NCBI GenBank assembly: GCA_963989245.1
Contig: OZ022348.1
Coordinates: forward strand, 34,469,776 to 34,533,775
Direction: 5' to 3'
DNA from: Nansenia antarctica
Lineage: Eukaryota > Chordata > Actinopteri > Argentiniformes > Microstomatidae
Length of the DNA stretch: 64,000 nt
Positions 9,285-20,453 of the stretch are shown in pieces. Within the stretch, counting starts at the first letter, position 1. The number at the start of each line of letters is the position of its first letter. Made by a program: the position numbers and the translations under genes. Under the pieces are notes generated by a model that ran no database searches, was not told the origin of the DNA, and was given only the letters and a program-made list of their open reading frames with translations.

Positions 9285-10931
9285 CCTGGGTTTCACCAAT
9301 TTGGCGTAAGTCATTACTAAGTGTAGGCATTTAGTAGTTACTAAACCCCTAGTAGTTACCAGCTAGTTTCAAACTAGTTGTTTACTAATGTCGGTTGCAC
9401 CACGCCAATCGTTTGTCAATCTTAGCTAGTAAATACTTAGTAATGCGCAAGTTGTTACTAAAAAGACATTGGGCCCTATTATGCACTTCTTAACTTGCCG
9501 TATTAAGTCTTAATTAAGACGCACCGCCAGGTTAAGACCTACCCCCACCCTTATTATGCGCTTCATACGCGCTACTGCTATTATGCAGGTGTCGATAGGC
9601 GCCCACACATAAGACGTAAAACTCCCGTGCATATATTGCTCATTGTGGGAGTGTTCGTATGTTAATGAAGTGCACTAGGCGCCCCTGCTATTATGCGATC
9701 TGACTTTGCTCCTATCGCTAAGAAGTGGTTTGAAAAGTTCTTAAGTTTAGACTTCATGCACGTTTTGAAACACGAGCGCGCCTCCGCGGTTTGCGCATGC
9801 ATGTGGGCACACATGAACACGCACGTGGCTCCACGGCAAGACGTCAATTACGGTCACAGTATAAATGCTTTATTTCAGAAGGGAGAGGCAGAGAAGCGCG
9901 CTGACCTCCTTCTCAGGACTTCCATAATAGCATAGCGCTAATGACTCAACGCAGCCGGTTCTTAAAGGGAATGGCACCTGGCACGCTGATTGGGTTGATT
10001 GAGAAGACGCCCAAAACACACCCATGACTAATTTCTTTGCTTAGCGCCGGGTTTTAGGCGCCCACTACAGCACACATAATAGCAAAGTGGCCTTGACCAC
10101 GCCTCCACGTCTTAAGTTTAGATCTACCGCCTCGTCTTATTGATGAAGTGCATAATAGGGCCCATTGTCACATAAAACGTAGAAGAAGAACATTATAGCC
10201 AATCAGCGAGCAAAGCAAAACCCTCCGTTTTTAAATCCTCAATTTTGGCCGCCATTGGCTAAAAGCTGTAATTTGGCTCTACAAGTGTTAATATGTCATT
10301 TTATGACGTTTTAATATGTTTTCAGGCGAGAAAGTAACCATATATATTCACAAAATGTGTCCAGTTTATCAAAATAACCCGTTTATATATCTGATCTGAC
10401 GTTTTTTCCCCACTTCTGTGGGAAACTTCGCTAGCAACACGAGTAGAGCTTCTGCAGTGAAGGTATCTTAGCAATGTAATGTTGCTAGCGAAGTTTCCCA
10501 CAGAAGTGGGGAAAAAAACATCAGATCAGATATATAAACGGGTTATTTTGATAAACTGGACACATTTTGTGAATATACTGTATATGGTTACTTTCTCACC
10601 TGAAAACATACAATGACATATTAACACTTGTAGAGCCAAAGTACAGCTTTTAGCCAATGGCGGCCAAAATTGAGGATTTAAAAACGGAGGGTTTTGCTTT
10701 GCTCGCTGATTGGCTATAATGTTCTTCTTCTACGTTTTATGTGACAATGTCTTTTTAGTAACAACTTGCGCATTACTAAGTATTTACTAGCTAAGATTGA
10801 CAAACGATTGGCGTGGTGCAACCGACATTAGTAAACAACTAGTTTGAAACTAGCTAGTAACTACTAGGGGTTTAGTAACTACTAAATGCCTACACTTAGT
10901 AATGACTTACGCCAAATTGGTGCAACCCAGG
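9285..10931. mobile_element. Foldback element: near-perfect 450-bp inverted arms
   Basis: The right arm (10481-10931) is the reverse complement of the left arm (9285-10438 once the nested insert is removed) with few mismatches. The central loop 10439-10480 is only about 42 bp. The ends are CCTGGGTTTCACCAATTTGG and the inverse of CCAAATTGGTGCAACCCAGG. The element sits inside the minisatellite, which resumes on both sides with CCAGG, so the exact TSD is ambiguous. No transposase frame is visible. It belongs to the foldback/large-palindrome kind of non-autonomous DNA element and could extrude a cruciform or be transcribed into a long hairpin RNA. Confidence 0.92.
9471..10163. mobile_element. TIR element nested in the foldback arm (3-bp ATT duplication)
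   Basis: The ends are GGGCCCTATTATGCACTTC and its inverse GAAGTGCATAATAGGGCCC. The other foldback arm preserves the empty site (reverse complement GACATTGTCACAT), which shows that exactly ATT was duplicated. A 3-bp TSD with GGGCCC ends is closest to PIF/Harbinger-type MITEs, though their usual target is TWA, so the superfamily is uncertain. Interior frames look random. Confidence 0.88.
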
Positions 10932-13900
10932 CCAGGTCCCTGAGAGGAGGGGCCAGGTCCTACAGCCCTGAGAGGAGGGGCCAGGTACCTGAGAGGAGGG
11001 GCCAGGTCCCTGAGAGGAGGGCCAGGTCCTACAGCCCTGAGAGGAGGGGCCAGGTCGGTGAGAGGAGGGGCCAGGTCATACAGCCCTGAGAGGAGGGGCC
11101 GGATCCCTGAGAGGACAGGCCAGGTCCCTCAGAGGAGGGGCCAGGTCCCTGAGAGTAGGGGCCAGGTCCTACAGCCCTGAGAGGAGGGGCCATGTCCCTG
11201 AGAGGAGGGGCCAGGTCCTACAGCCCTGAGAGGAGGGGCCAGCTCCTAGAGCCCTGTGAGGAGGGGCCAGGTCCCTGAGAGGAGAGGCCATGTCCCTGAG
11301 AGGAGGGGCAAGGTCCTACAGCCCTGAAAGGAGGGGCCAGGTCCTACAGCCCTGAGAGGAAGGGCCAGGTCTAAGAGGAGGGGCCAGGTCCGTGAGAGGA
11401 GGGGCCAGGTTCCTGAGATGAGAGGCCAGGTCATCCAGACCTGAGAGGAGGGGCCGGGTCCCTGAGAGGAGGGGCCAGGTCCCTGAGAGGAGGGGCCAGG
11501 TCCTACAGCCCTGAGAGGAGGGGCCACGTCCCTGAGAGGAGGGGCAAGGTCCTACAGCCCTGAGAGGAGGGGCCAGGTCTAAGAGGAGGGGCCAGGTCCG
11601 TGAGAGGAGGGGCCAGGTTCCTGAGATGAGAGGCCAGGTCATACAGCCCTGAGAGGAGGGGCCGGGTCCCTGAGAGGACAGGCTAGGTCCCTGAGAGGAG
11701 GGGCCAGGTCCTACAGCCCTGAAAAGAGGGGCCAGGTCCTACAGCCCTGAGAGGAGGGGCTAGGTCCCTGAGAGGAGGGTCCAGATCTTACAGCCCAGAG
11801 AGGAGGGGCCAGGTCCTACAGCCCTGAGAGGAGGGGCCAGGTCCCTGAGAGGAGGGGCCAGGTCACTGAGAGGAGAGGCCAGGTCCCTAAGAGGAGATGC
11901 CAGGTCCCTGAGAGTACGGGCCAGGTCCCTGAGAGGAGGGGCCAGGGCCTACAGCCCTGAGAGGAGGGTCCAAGTCCCTGAGAGGAGGGGCAAGGTCCCT
12001 GAGAGGAGGGGCCAGGTCCCTGAGAGGAGAGGCCAGGTCATACAGTCCTGAGAGGAGGGGCCAGGTCATACAGTCCTGAGAGGAGGGGCCAGGTCCCTGA
12101 GAGGAGAGGCCATGTCCCTGAAAGGAGGGGCCAGGTCCTCCAGCCCTGAGAGGAGTGGCCAGGTCCTACAGCCCAGAGAAGAGAGGCCAGGTCCCTGAGA
12201 GGAGGGGCAAAGTCCTACAGCCCTAACAGGAGGGCCAGGTCCTACAGCCCTGAGAGGAGGGGCCAGGTCTCTGAGAATAGGGGCCAGGTCCTTCAGCCCT
12301 GAGAGGAGGGCCAAGGTCCCTGAGAGGAGGGGCCAGGTTCCTGAGATAAGAGGCCAGGTCCCTGAGAGGAGGGGCCAGGTCCTACAGCCCTGAGAGGAGG
12401 GGCCAGGTCCCTGAGAGGAGGGCCAGGTCCTACAGCCCTGAGAGGAGGTTCCAGGTCCCTGAGAGGAAGGGCCAGGTCACTGAGAGGAGAGGCCAGGTCC
12501 CTAAGAGGAGATGCCAGGTCCCTGAGAGGAGGGGCCAGGGCCTACAGCCCTGAGAGGAGGGGCAAGGTACCCTGAGAGGAGGGGCCAGGTCCTACAGCCC
12601 TGAAAAGAGGGGCCAGGTCCCTGAGAGGAGGGCCAGGTCCGTGAGAGGAGGGGCCAGGTCCCTGAGAGGAGGGCCAGGTCCGTGAGAGGAGGGGCCAGGT
12701 TCCTGAGATGAGAGGCCAGGTCATACAGCCCTGAGAGGAGGGGCCGGGTCCCTGAGAGGACAGGCCAGGTCCCTGAGAGGAGGGGCCAGGTCCCTGAGAG
12801 TAGGGCCAGGTCCGTGAGAGGAGATGCCAGGTCCTACAGCCCTGAGAGGAGGGGCCACGTTCCTGAGAGGAAGGGCCAGGTCACTGAGAGGAGAGGCCAG
12901 GTCCCTAAGAGGAGATGCCAGGTCCCTGAGAGGAGGGGCCAGGTCCCTGAGAGGAGGGGCCACGTCCCTGAGAGGAGAGGCAAGATCCTACAGCCCTGAG
13001 AGGAGGGGCCTGGTCCCTGAAAGGAGGGGCCAGTACCCTGAGAGGAGGGGCCAGGTCCTGCAGCCCTGAAAAGAGGGGCCAGGTCCTACTGCCCTGAGAG
13101 GAGGGGCTAGGTCCCTGAGAGGAGGGGCCAGGTCCTACAGCCCTGAGAGGAGGGGCTAGGTCCCTGAGAGGAGGGCCATGTCCGTGAGAGGAGGGGCCGG
13201 GTCCCTGAGAGGAGGGGCCAGGTCCTAGAGCCCTGAAAGGAGGGGCCAGGTCCCTGTGAGGAGTGACCATGTCCCTGAAAGGAGGGGCCAGGTCCTACAG
13301 CCCTGAGACGAAGGGCCAGGTCCCATAGAGGAGCGGCCAGGTCCTTCAGCCCTGAGAGGAGGGGCAAGGTCCCTGAGAGGAGGGGCCAGGTCCCTGAGAG
13401 GAGGGCCAGGTCATACAGCCCTGAAAGGAGGGGCCAGGTCCGTGAGAGGAGGGGCCAGGTTCCTGAGATGAGAGGCCAGGTCATACAGCCCTGAGAGGAG
13501 GGGCCGGGTCTAAGAGGAGCGGCCAGGTGCGTGAGAGGAGGGGCCAGGTCCCATAGAGGAGCGGCCAGGTCCTTCAGCCCTGAGAGGAGGGCCAAGGTCC
13601 CTGAGAGGAGGGGCCAGGTCCTACAGCCCTGAGAGGAGGGGCCAGGTCCCTGAGAGGAGGGGCCAGGTCCCTGAGAGGAGGGCCAGGTCATACAGCCCTG
13701 AAAGGAGGGGCCAGGTCCGTGAGAGGAGGGGCCAGGTTCCTGAGATGAGAGGCCAGGTCATACAGCCCTGAGAGGAGGGGCCGGCTCCCTGAGAGGACAG
13801 GCCAGGTCCCTGAGAGGAGGGGCCAGGTCCTACAGCTCTGAGAGGAGGGGCCAGGTCCCTGAGAGGACAGGCCAGGTCCCTGAGAGGAGGGGCCAGGTCC

Positions 13901-14268
13901 TACAGCTCTGAGAGGAGGGGCCAGGTCCCAAAAAGGAGGGGCCAGGTTCCTGAGAGGAGGGGCCAGGTCCTAGAGCCCTGAAAAGAGGGGCCAGGTCCTA
14001 CAGCCCTGAGAGGAGGGGCTAGGTCCCTGAGAGGAGCGGCCAGGTCTTACAGCCCAGAGAGGAGGGGCCAGGTCCTACAGCCCTGAGAGGAGGGGCCAGG
14101 TCACTGAGAGAAGGGGCCAGGTCACTGAGAGGAGGGGCCAGTTCCTACAGCCTTGAGATGAGTTGCCAGGTCCCTGTGAAGAGGGGCCAGGTCCCTGAAA
14201 GGAGGGGCCAGGTCCCTGAGATGAGGGGCCAGATCCCTGAGAGGAGAGCTCAGGTCCTACAGCCGTGT
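10932..14268. repeat. 21/28-bp minisatellite, main array
   Basis: About 3.3 kb of GAGAGGAGGGGCCAGGTCC repeats with 21-bp and 28-bp units and many point and length variants. Several higher-order blocks of some hundred bases recur, for example GTTCCTGAGATGAGAGGCCA near 11410, 11620, 12700, 13460 and 13740, which points to duplication of multi-unit blocks. All open frames in it (Pro/Ser/Gly/Gln-rich or Arg/Gly-rich) are repeat shadows. Confidence 0.95.
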
Positions 14269-15330
14269 GAGCCGACCAGCAACAGATGGCTGAGAGACGG
14301 AAGGCCAGACCGGATCAGCTGCCCCCTGCTGGAGCAGACAGCCAACCATCACTCTCATCCCAGGTTCACTCCCCAAGCCCTCCGTCAGCACCCAGCAGCT
14401 CCCCCATCACCTTCTCCAGCAGATAGGAATAAGGAGGGTTACCCTTTCATTCACATAGTCATCATTTCAGACTAGGAGCTCATTCATATCCATGATGATC
14501 CAGATGAAAGTTCGCCTTCGTTCTTATAGTCGTGAGGTGTTTTTCCAGTAGGGTTCGTTCACAGGTGATAGAGCATTCTGGAAGTGTGGAAAGAGTTGTG
14601 AAGTATTGAGCCACTCTCCCAGTGCATTGGTTAGTCTTCACCAAGCCCATCTCCAGGCCTGTGAGATAAAGCCTACCCAACAATTTTCAGGGAATTGATG
14701 GCCAAATATGGGCATGGCTCTACCCCAAAATATTTGACTTGTGCTTTCCACTCTTCTAGTCTTGTTTTCCTACGAGCTCAAATCAATCACAGCACCAACG
14801 TACCAAGAACAGTTATCTGTTGAGAGGAGACATTCTCCTGGGCGATGGAAGATATTTCATCTATTGTTCCGAAAGTAAACACTGAGGCCCAGTGTTGACC
14901 CAGCCGTGCTACAACGACATAAAAGGCAGTATTAAACACATACCCTGTAATCCTGCAGGACTATATGGTGGATCCTGATCTACAGGTGAAGGCTCGCCCA
15001 TAAGCTGAGATGGTGCATGTGAAGGTCATCCACAGAGCGAATAACACTCACAGAAGAGAAAGGGAAAAAAGAGGAAAAAGCAGAGGCCCAAATCCATACA
15101 GATTAGGAAGTGGTTGCTTTTTTAAACCTTCTGTGTGAGATAACCCTAACCCTAACCTGTATGAACCTGCTGCAGCTTCCTGAAAGCTCCTCAGCTGTCT
15201 AATCTTCAGCGCGACTCGTCTTTGAACATTGGAGCACAAGCACACATGAACCTTGCCAAATCCCCATACGTATAACAATCAAGATGTTGGATGTAACACA
15301 CGCACACTCGCTCATGAGTGTGGCGTGCAC
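14269..15330. other. No recognised gene
   Basis: This is mixed-complexity DNA following the minisatellite. Frames are short and match no family I know. A 2.5-copy telomere-like AACCCTAACCCTAACC occurs at about 15142-15157. Confidence 0.5.
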
Positions 15331-15332
15331 GT

Positions 15333-15374
15333 GCACACACACACACGCACACACACACACAAACACACACACAC

Positions 15375-15424
<50 letters not shown>
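15333..15424. repeat. (CA)n microsatellite
   Basis: About 90 bp of CA dinucleotides with a few CG and AAAC interruptions. It gives Thr/His and Cys/Val open frames that are artefacts. Confidence 0.97.
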
Positions 15425-15427
<3 letters not shown>

Positions 15428-16150
15428 GCACACACCACCTCCATTTCACACAAAACATTTTTACATGAACTGAGTCATAGTTATAAGAAACACAACAATA
15501 ATCCTCATGCTTTTCAGTAATAATGGATAAATCAGGGCTGAGATAATACACAGTGTGATCTGTCTAAACTCTATTAGCCAACAACATCCACAGGGAGATT
15601 CATCTCCAGTATAATCAGCCATTCACCCTCTGAGAGGTCCTATAGAGAAAGACCACTGTGAATGTTTGACTCCAGAAGGGTGCAGCAGGACTGTCAACAC
15701 CAGCAGCTGTGACCTCCACCATTACCTGTTTGCTTAAATGTAAAAAAAAGAAAGAAAAGCAGCTCAGATTTGAAACAAGCTGAACTCCCGCTCTCAATTC
15801 TTCATGAGGCCTCAGGTTGTGGACCCTGGGAACAAGCTGAGCGAGGCCCTGTGTCAATACGAAACACCGGCCGCCACAATGGGCTGTTCGCCTCCGACGA
15901 CACTGTTGACAGACACCCACACAAAGGAGCTGAAAGGGGGTCCCCCCCCGTTCTCACACACACCGAAGAATGAGTCAGTGTGCTGGCGCTTCGGAGCCGT
16001 GTTTGTACAGTAGATACAGCTTTTGTCCTCAGCCACTGTTCCCCCCCCCTCGTCAATGGAGGGCTGGAGGGTTGGTGAAAACCAGGAAGAAGAAAGAAAG
16101 GCTTCTCTCTCTCTGGGGCTGCCAGGGAGAGTTCATGTTCATTAGAGGAG
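15425..16150. other. No recognised gene
   Basis: No frame with family resemblance was found on either strand. Short A-rich and C-rich runs (CCCCCCCCGTTC near 15945, CCCCCCCCTCG near 16043) are the only notable feature. Confidence 0.45.
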
Positions 16151-16153
16151 GGG

Positions 16154-16533
16154 CTCTGTGCCTGGCAGACTGGCAGACTGGTAGATTGGTAGACTGGTAG
16201 ACTAGTAGACTGGCAGACTGATAGACTGGCAGACTGGTAGACTGATAGAATAGTAGACTGATAGACTGATAGACTGGTAGACTGATAGACTGGCAGACTG
16301 ATAGACTGATAGACTGGTAGACTGGTAGACTGATAGACTGGCAGACTGATATACTGATAGACTGATAGACTGATAGACTGGCAGACTGATAGACTGATAG
16401 ACTGGCAGACTGATAGACTGATAGACTGATAGACTGGCAGACTGGTAGACTGGTAGACTGGTAGACTGGTAGACTGATAGACTGATAGACTGGTAGACTG
16501 ATAGACTGGCAGACTGATAGACTGATAGACTGT
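16154..16533. repeat. 10-bp minisatellite (AGACTGRYAG)n
   Basis: About 38 copies of a decamer such as AGACTGGTAG, AGACTGATAG or AGACTGGCAG run without interruption, giving Tyr-Gln-Ser frames on the minus strand that are not genes. It continues directly into a TATG microsatellite. Confidence 0.95.
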
Positions 16534-16568
16534 ATGTATGTATGTATGTATGTATGTATGTATGTATG
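16531..16568. repeat. (TATG)n microsatellite
   Basis: About nine TATG tetramers follow the decamer array and lead into a copy of the dispersed TTATCCAAAGC repeat (minus orientation). Confidence 0.95.
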
Positions 16569-16569
16569 C

Positions 16570-16620
16570 ACTCACTGCAATTTAATCGCTTTGGATAAAA
16601 GCATCAGCTATATGGCATAT
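16570..16620 (-). repeat. Dispersed teleost repeat, minus orientation
   Basis: The text AATCGCTTTGGATAAAAGCA is the reverse complement of the motif at 58-118. Confidence 0.6.
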
Positions 16621-16624
16621 TATT

Positions 16625-17810
16625 CGATTATATTAGATTACTCACCTTGGTTGGCTAACCCTCTCCTCTTAATGTAATATTACACATAAACACACACATC
16701 TGTGTTAAGTGTTCGTACTTCCATGGCACTCTGGGGCAAGCAGGGATATTTCTGCCTGGCAGGAGAGTCTTGGTACTGCCCACTCTCTAAGCCTGATCTA
16801 TCTCACACCTGCTGAGCTCCAGGTCCAGGGTCCTGCCAGGGTCACCACCAGGGCCATTCACACATACCAATATAGTCAATTAACCTGAAGCTCCGGCTGA
16901 AGCAAACAGTAAACAATATAGGAATAAATCCACTGGGTGGCAGGAGACAACATGCTGCTGTAAGAGCTGCTGAAATATTAGAACACAACATCAAACATAG
17001 TAAGGTTCCATCTAGGTTCTATGTCTAGTTTTTACATAATTTCATCCCACTAAACACATCTTTAAATTGGATTACATCCACAAATTATGGAAAATAAATC
17101 TATGTATTTAACTGCTAACGGTGTGGCACAGTTTGTTCATCTGCTGTCAATGGGCTCCATCTGCTGGTTTAAAGGGGAGGTTTATGTGAGATATCACGTT
17201 TTTTGTGACCGTTTTTTGTGACCTATTGACTGATGAAAACATAAATCAATTCTAAATATTAGGTAGTTTATTAGTAGTAGATGTAGTAGATGTTAGAATA
17301 CAGAGAAGCTGCTGTTTATTACCGCGTATTAAAGCTCCATCGTGGCTGATAAAAACATTATCATAGTTACAGTGAGACAGACTCAAACCAGTCATGACTA
17401 TTCAACAATACTTGTATGGTTACAAAGCAACAAATCAATATACAAATGTTCTTCCAGCGAATGTCTTAGTTACATGAGTTAAGTTACTTGTAAAAAAACA
17501 ACAACAACAAAAAGAACATGGTTTGAATCTCATATTTAGTAAATAAATAAAAATAGGGATATATAGGGGGAAGTTGGTGAGTTGTCAAACGCCAAAAAGG
17601 AGTTGTGGACATTTGTTCTGTTTCGGGTCTGTTTCTAGGCCAGGTCAGATAGGTTTATATGCTCTATGGTTTAGGCCAGGCCAGGGTAGGGCAGTCTATG
17701 ATCTATTATGGTTTAGACCAGGCCAGGGTCATCCAGAGAAGCAGTAGCCATTAATTCAACCTCAAGTTTAAATTGTGAAAGTCATGGACATATTATTTCA
17801 ATATGTGCAG
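16625..17810. other. No recognised gene
   Basis: AT-rich unique DNA with short internal duplications, for example GGCCAGG and ATCTATTATGGTTTAG near 17640-17720. No coding frame is supportable. Confidence 0.45.
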
Positions 17811-17814
17811 TCTA

Positions 17815-18300
17815 TGTCAAATCAAGTCAAGTCATGTTTATTTATATAGCACATTTACAACGACAAAACAGCCGCCCAAAGTGCTTAACAGATGAAACAC
17901 TAGTCAAATAAAACAACAAATACAAATACACAAAAACAAAAACAAGGTGCAATACAGAATACACCAGGTACAGAAATAAATGTGCAGAAAAGTGCAGTTG
18001 TGGGGAGGCAGGCCCACCTCAGCTCAAAGGCCTGGGAGAAGAGGTACTGTACGTCTTAGCTAAGGTTTTAAAAGCCTCGGCGCTCTGGGCAGATCTGACG
18101 GGGGGAGGCTATTCCAGGGCCTAGGGGCTGCCTTTGCGAAGGTTCTATCACCTCTTTTTAGTCTGGTCCTAGGGACTTCCAGCAGCAGCTGGTCAGCTGA
18201 CCTTAGGGCTGTGGATGCGGTATGGTGGCACAGGAGATCAGCTAAGTACGGAGGTGCCTGCCCGTTTAGTGATTTAAAAACAATCATGTTAATGTCCAGT
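17815..18300 (-). mobile_element. L2/Rex-type LINE, 3' end
   Basis: The minus-strand frame from 18287 reads VFKSLNGQAPPYLADLL, then LRSADQLLLEVPRTRLK and APRPWNSLPPSDLPRAP, the typical C-terminal tail of fish L2/CR1-group LINE ORF2. The frame degrades near 18060. The rest, down to about 17815, is 3' UTR containing the inverse of GTTTATTTATATAGCACATT, a common fish LINE terminus. It is a 5'-truncated, inactive copy. Confidence 0.8.
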
Positions 18301-18399
18301 CTTGCTACAGCTGTTTAATAGAACAGAGTAGAGTAGGAGACCCACCGCCCAGCTCTCACAGTGGAGCAGATAGCACAGTCACCTCAACCTTAAAATGTA

Positions 18400-18475
18400 A
18401 TAATAATCATTATTATTATAATACTATAAATAAATAAATAATAATAATAATAATAATAGTAATAATAATAATTGT
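18400..18475. repeat. (TAA)n / AT-rich microsatellite
   Basis: Interrupted TAA and TAAA repeats with a few substitutions. Confidence 0.85.
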
Positions 18476-18594
18476 AACTTTAAAATAACTCATTCTTCCT
18501 TCTTCTAGCATTATGACTGTCAATGGCCCCTGGTCCTAGCATAGATTTATTTTTTCTGACTAATGGATAGATGATTCATATACTTACAGACATG

Positions 18595-18650
18595 TATTTG
18601 TTGTAAGTAGCTTTGGATAAAGGCGTGTGCTAAATGCCAAAGATGTAATG
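18595..18650 (-). repeat. Dispersed teleost repeat, minus orientation
   Basis: The text GTAGCTTTGGATAAAGGCGT is a minus-orientation copy of the repeat at 58-118. Confidence 0.55.
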
Positions 18651-18743
18651 TAAATGTAACAGAATATGATAGGATTATAATAGGTAGAATGAAATAGAAT
18701 TGTTTTGCATATGCAGCATCCAAAAAGAGCATTCATCTCTTAA

Positions 18744-19281
18744 GGCTACGTTCACACTGCAGGTCTTGATGCTCAATTCCGAATTTTCACACAGATCCGA
18801 TTTTTTTTGTTTGGCAGTTCACATGACTTTTAAAATGTGACCTATATTTGACCTACATTGACTAGTGTGAACATTCCACGGGCCTGAACAGACCGGCATG
18901 CGCAGAAGGACAATAACAATGACGTCAGGATGTCACGCGCAGTGCACTGTTTTTTATTTTATTTTATTTATTTATTTACCAGGGACAGTGCACATTAATC
19001 AACAAATCAGTTTCCACATCAATGTAAATGCGCCAGAGTTAGCTCATGAGCTAATTTCCATCTGTAGTCCCTGAGCAGGCTATTACAAAATGAATGTGTA
19101 GTGTCATTAAAAACATCACAACAAAGCACAACAAAATGACACAACAGGCAATACACTACATGACAATACATGACAATACAAGACAAGATAAGCAGGCTCA
19201 GCAAAATGACGCAACATTGCAATACAGTACAAAACGAGATAATACACAGAATTGGGTATTGGTTTGCAGAAGTAACCATGG

Positions 19282-19330
<49 letters not shown>

Positions 19331-20040
19331 ATTAGACTTATATAGCGCTTTTCTAGACACGCAAAGACGCTTTACAAACTGAAAAGATCGAATAGTAAAA
19401 TAAAAAGAAACAAAAAATAAAATAAAATAAAGTATTGGGGTCTTATTAATTTTTAGATGACTAAATCTAAATCTAAGTCTCTTTGCAGGATACAGGTCGA
19501 CTCTGTATACTGCAAGTAAATCTAGATGTATGATATATAATATATAGGATAATATAGGATAACGTTACATGTTACAACATGTTTCATTTTCAAGTTTTTG
19601 TGCAGCGGAAGCCGGTAAAGATATGAGCAAGATATAATATGAGCAATAGCTCTAGAGTGGACCCCAATTGAAATAAGCCAGTGGCTTTCTTGGGTTTTTA
19701 TCCTGTTAGTTGACCTTGTATGTAATATGTACTTTCATGTACCTACTCCTGCAAATCTTCTAATAAAGTTTTCAATCAATCAATCAATCAAGTGCAGGGT
19801 TGCTGTTAGAGTGACGTAAAAGTCTCATTAAACGCGACTTGACAGTTCAGACGGGGACGCATTGCTAAGTATCAGACATGTATCCGATGCACCTCTGAAC
19901 GCGACACAGGTCGGATTTTAAAAAGTCAGATTTCATGTGACTTACGCTGTTTACACGGTCATGCACAAATCAGACCTGAGTCGCGTGACGGCAAAACAAT
20001 CGGATTTGGGTCACATTTCACTGCAGTGTGAACGTAGCCA
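18744..20040. mobile_element. 1.3-kb TIR DNA transposon carrying nested LINE tails
   Basis: The left end GGCTACGTTCACACTGCAG is matched by the right end CTGCAGTGTGAACGTAGCC (20021-20040). Sub-terminal parts are also inverted (TCCGATTTTTTTTG versus CAATCGGATTTGGG). Inside lie an A-rich LINE tail in minus orientation (about 18950-19090), a (TAA)n run (19280-19328), and a + strand LINE 3' tail ending in (CAAT)n at 19640-19792. I could not define a convincing TSD, so the superfamily is open (hAT and Harbinger are both possible). Confidence 0.78.
19640..19795 (+). mobile_element. LINE 3' tail with (CAAT)n
   Basis: The text ends in CTTCTAATAAAGTTTTCAAT and repeated CAAT, as in tails of fish LINEs. 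It lies within the TIR element at 18744-20040. No coding part remains. Confidence 0.5.
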
Positions 20041-20299
20041 AGTTATTTGCTTGATCTGCAGGCTCACCTGTGCCCATTTAACCCACTTATTAGGACTCGT
20101 TTCGCATACTGTTCGCCCATGCATATGCATGCATCCAACCATCCATATGCAATCCATATGCATATATATACATACACACATCCATGCATGCATACGAATA
20201 TTATTCGTCCATATGCAACTGCAGCAATGTTCAACCAAAAACGTTTCCTTGCGACCCAGATCTGATGACTCCGCCCTAATCCTCTGTTTCCATGGCAGC

Positions 20300-20453
20300 G
20301 TCAGCGACAAGCTTTGATTGGTTTGCGTGAGTTAGACACGTGCTACTGAGACTTCAAATACCACATCTCGCCTCAGAATCGTCCTCTAAGTTAGGAGACT
20401 TGTGCTTGTGTTTGTAGTATTTCACCTCGTGGCATTTGGAAGACACCAACAAC
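20300..20453 (+). promoter_or_regulatory. Probable promoter and 5' UTR of the FABP gene
   Basis: Immediately upstream of the FABP start codon there is an inverted CCAAT box (ATTGG, 20317-20321) and an E-box (CACGTG, 20337-20342). No canonical TATA box is clear. The right terminus of the TIR element lies 414 bp upstream of the ATG, so the usable promoter may be short. This is inference from position and motifs only. Confidence 0.4.

Noticed and set aside
11246..13691. Pro/Ser/Gly-rich frames resembling mucin or collagen-like proteins
   Set aside because: They shift frame with each 21/28-bp unit change and exist in several frames and strands. Minisatellite shadows.
15141..15158. Interstitial telomere repeat (CCCTAA)
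   Set aside because: Only about 2.5 copies, within chance expectation for a 64-kb window.
15802..16575. 257-codon minus-strand frame
   Set aside because: It is mostly the decamer minisatellite (YQSISLPVYQS), and the remainder has no family resemblance.
18744..20040. Assigning the TIR element to hAT
   Set aside because: No matching 8-bp flanks were found (TCTCTTAA versus AAGTTATT), so the superfamily is left open.
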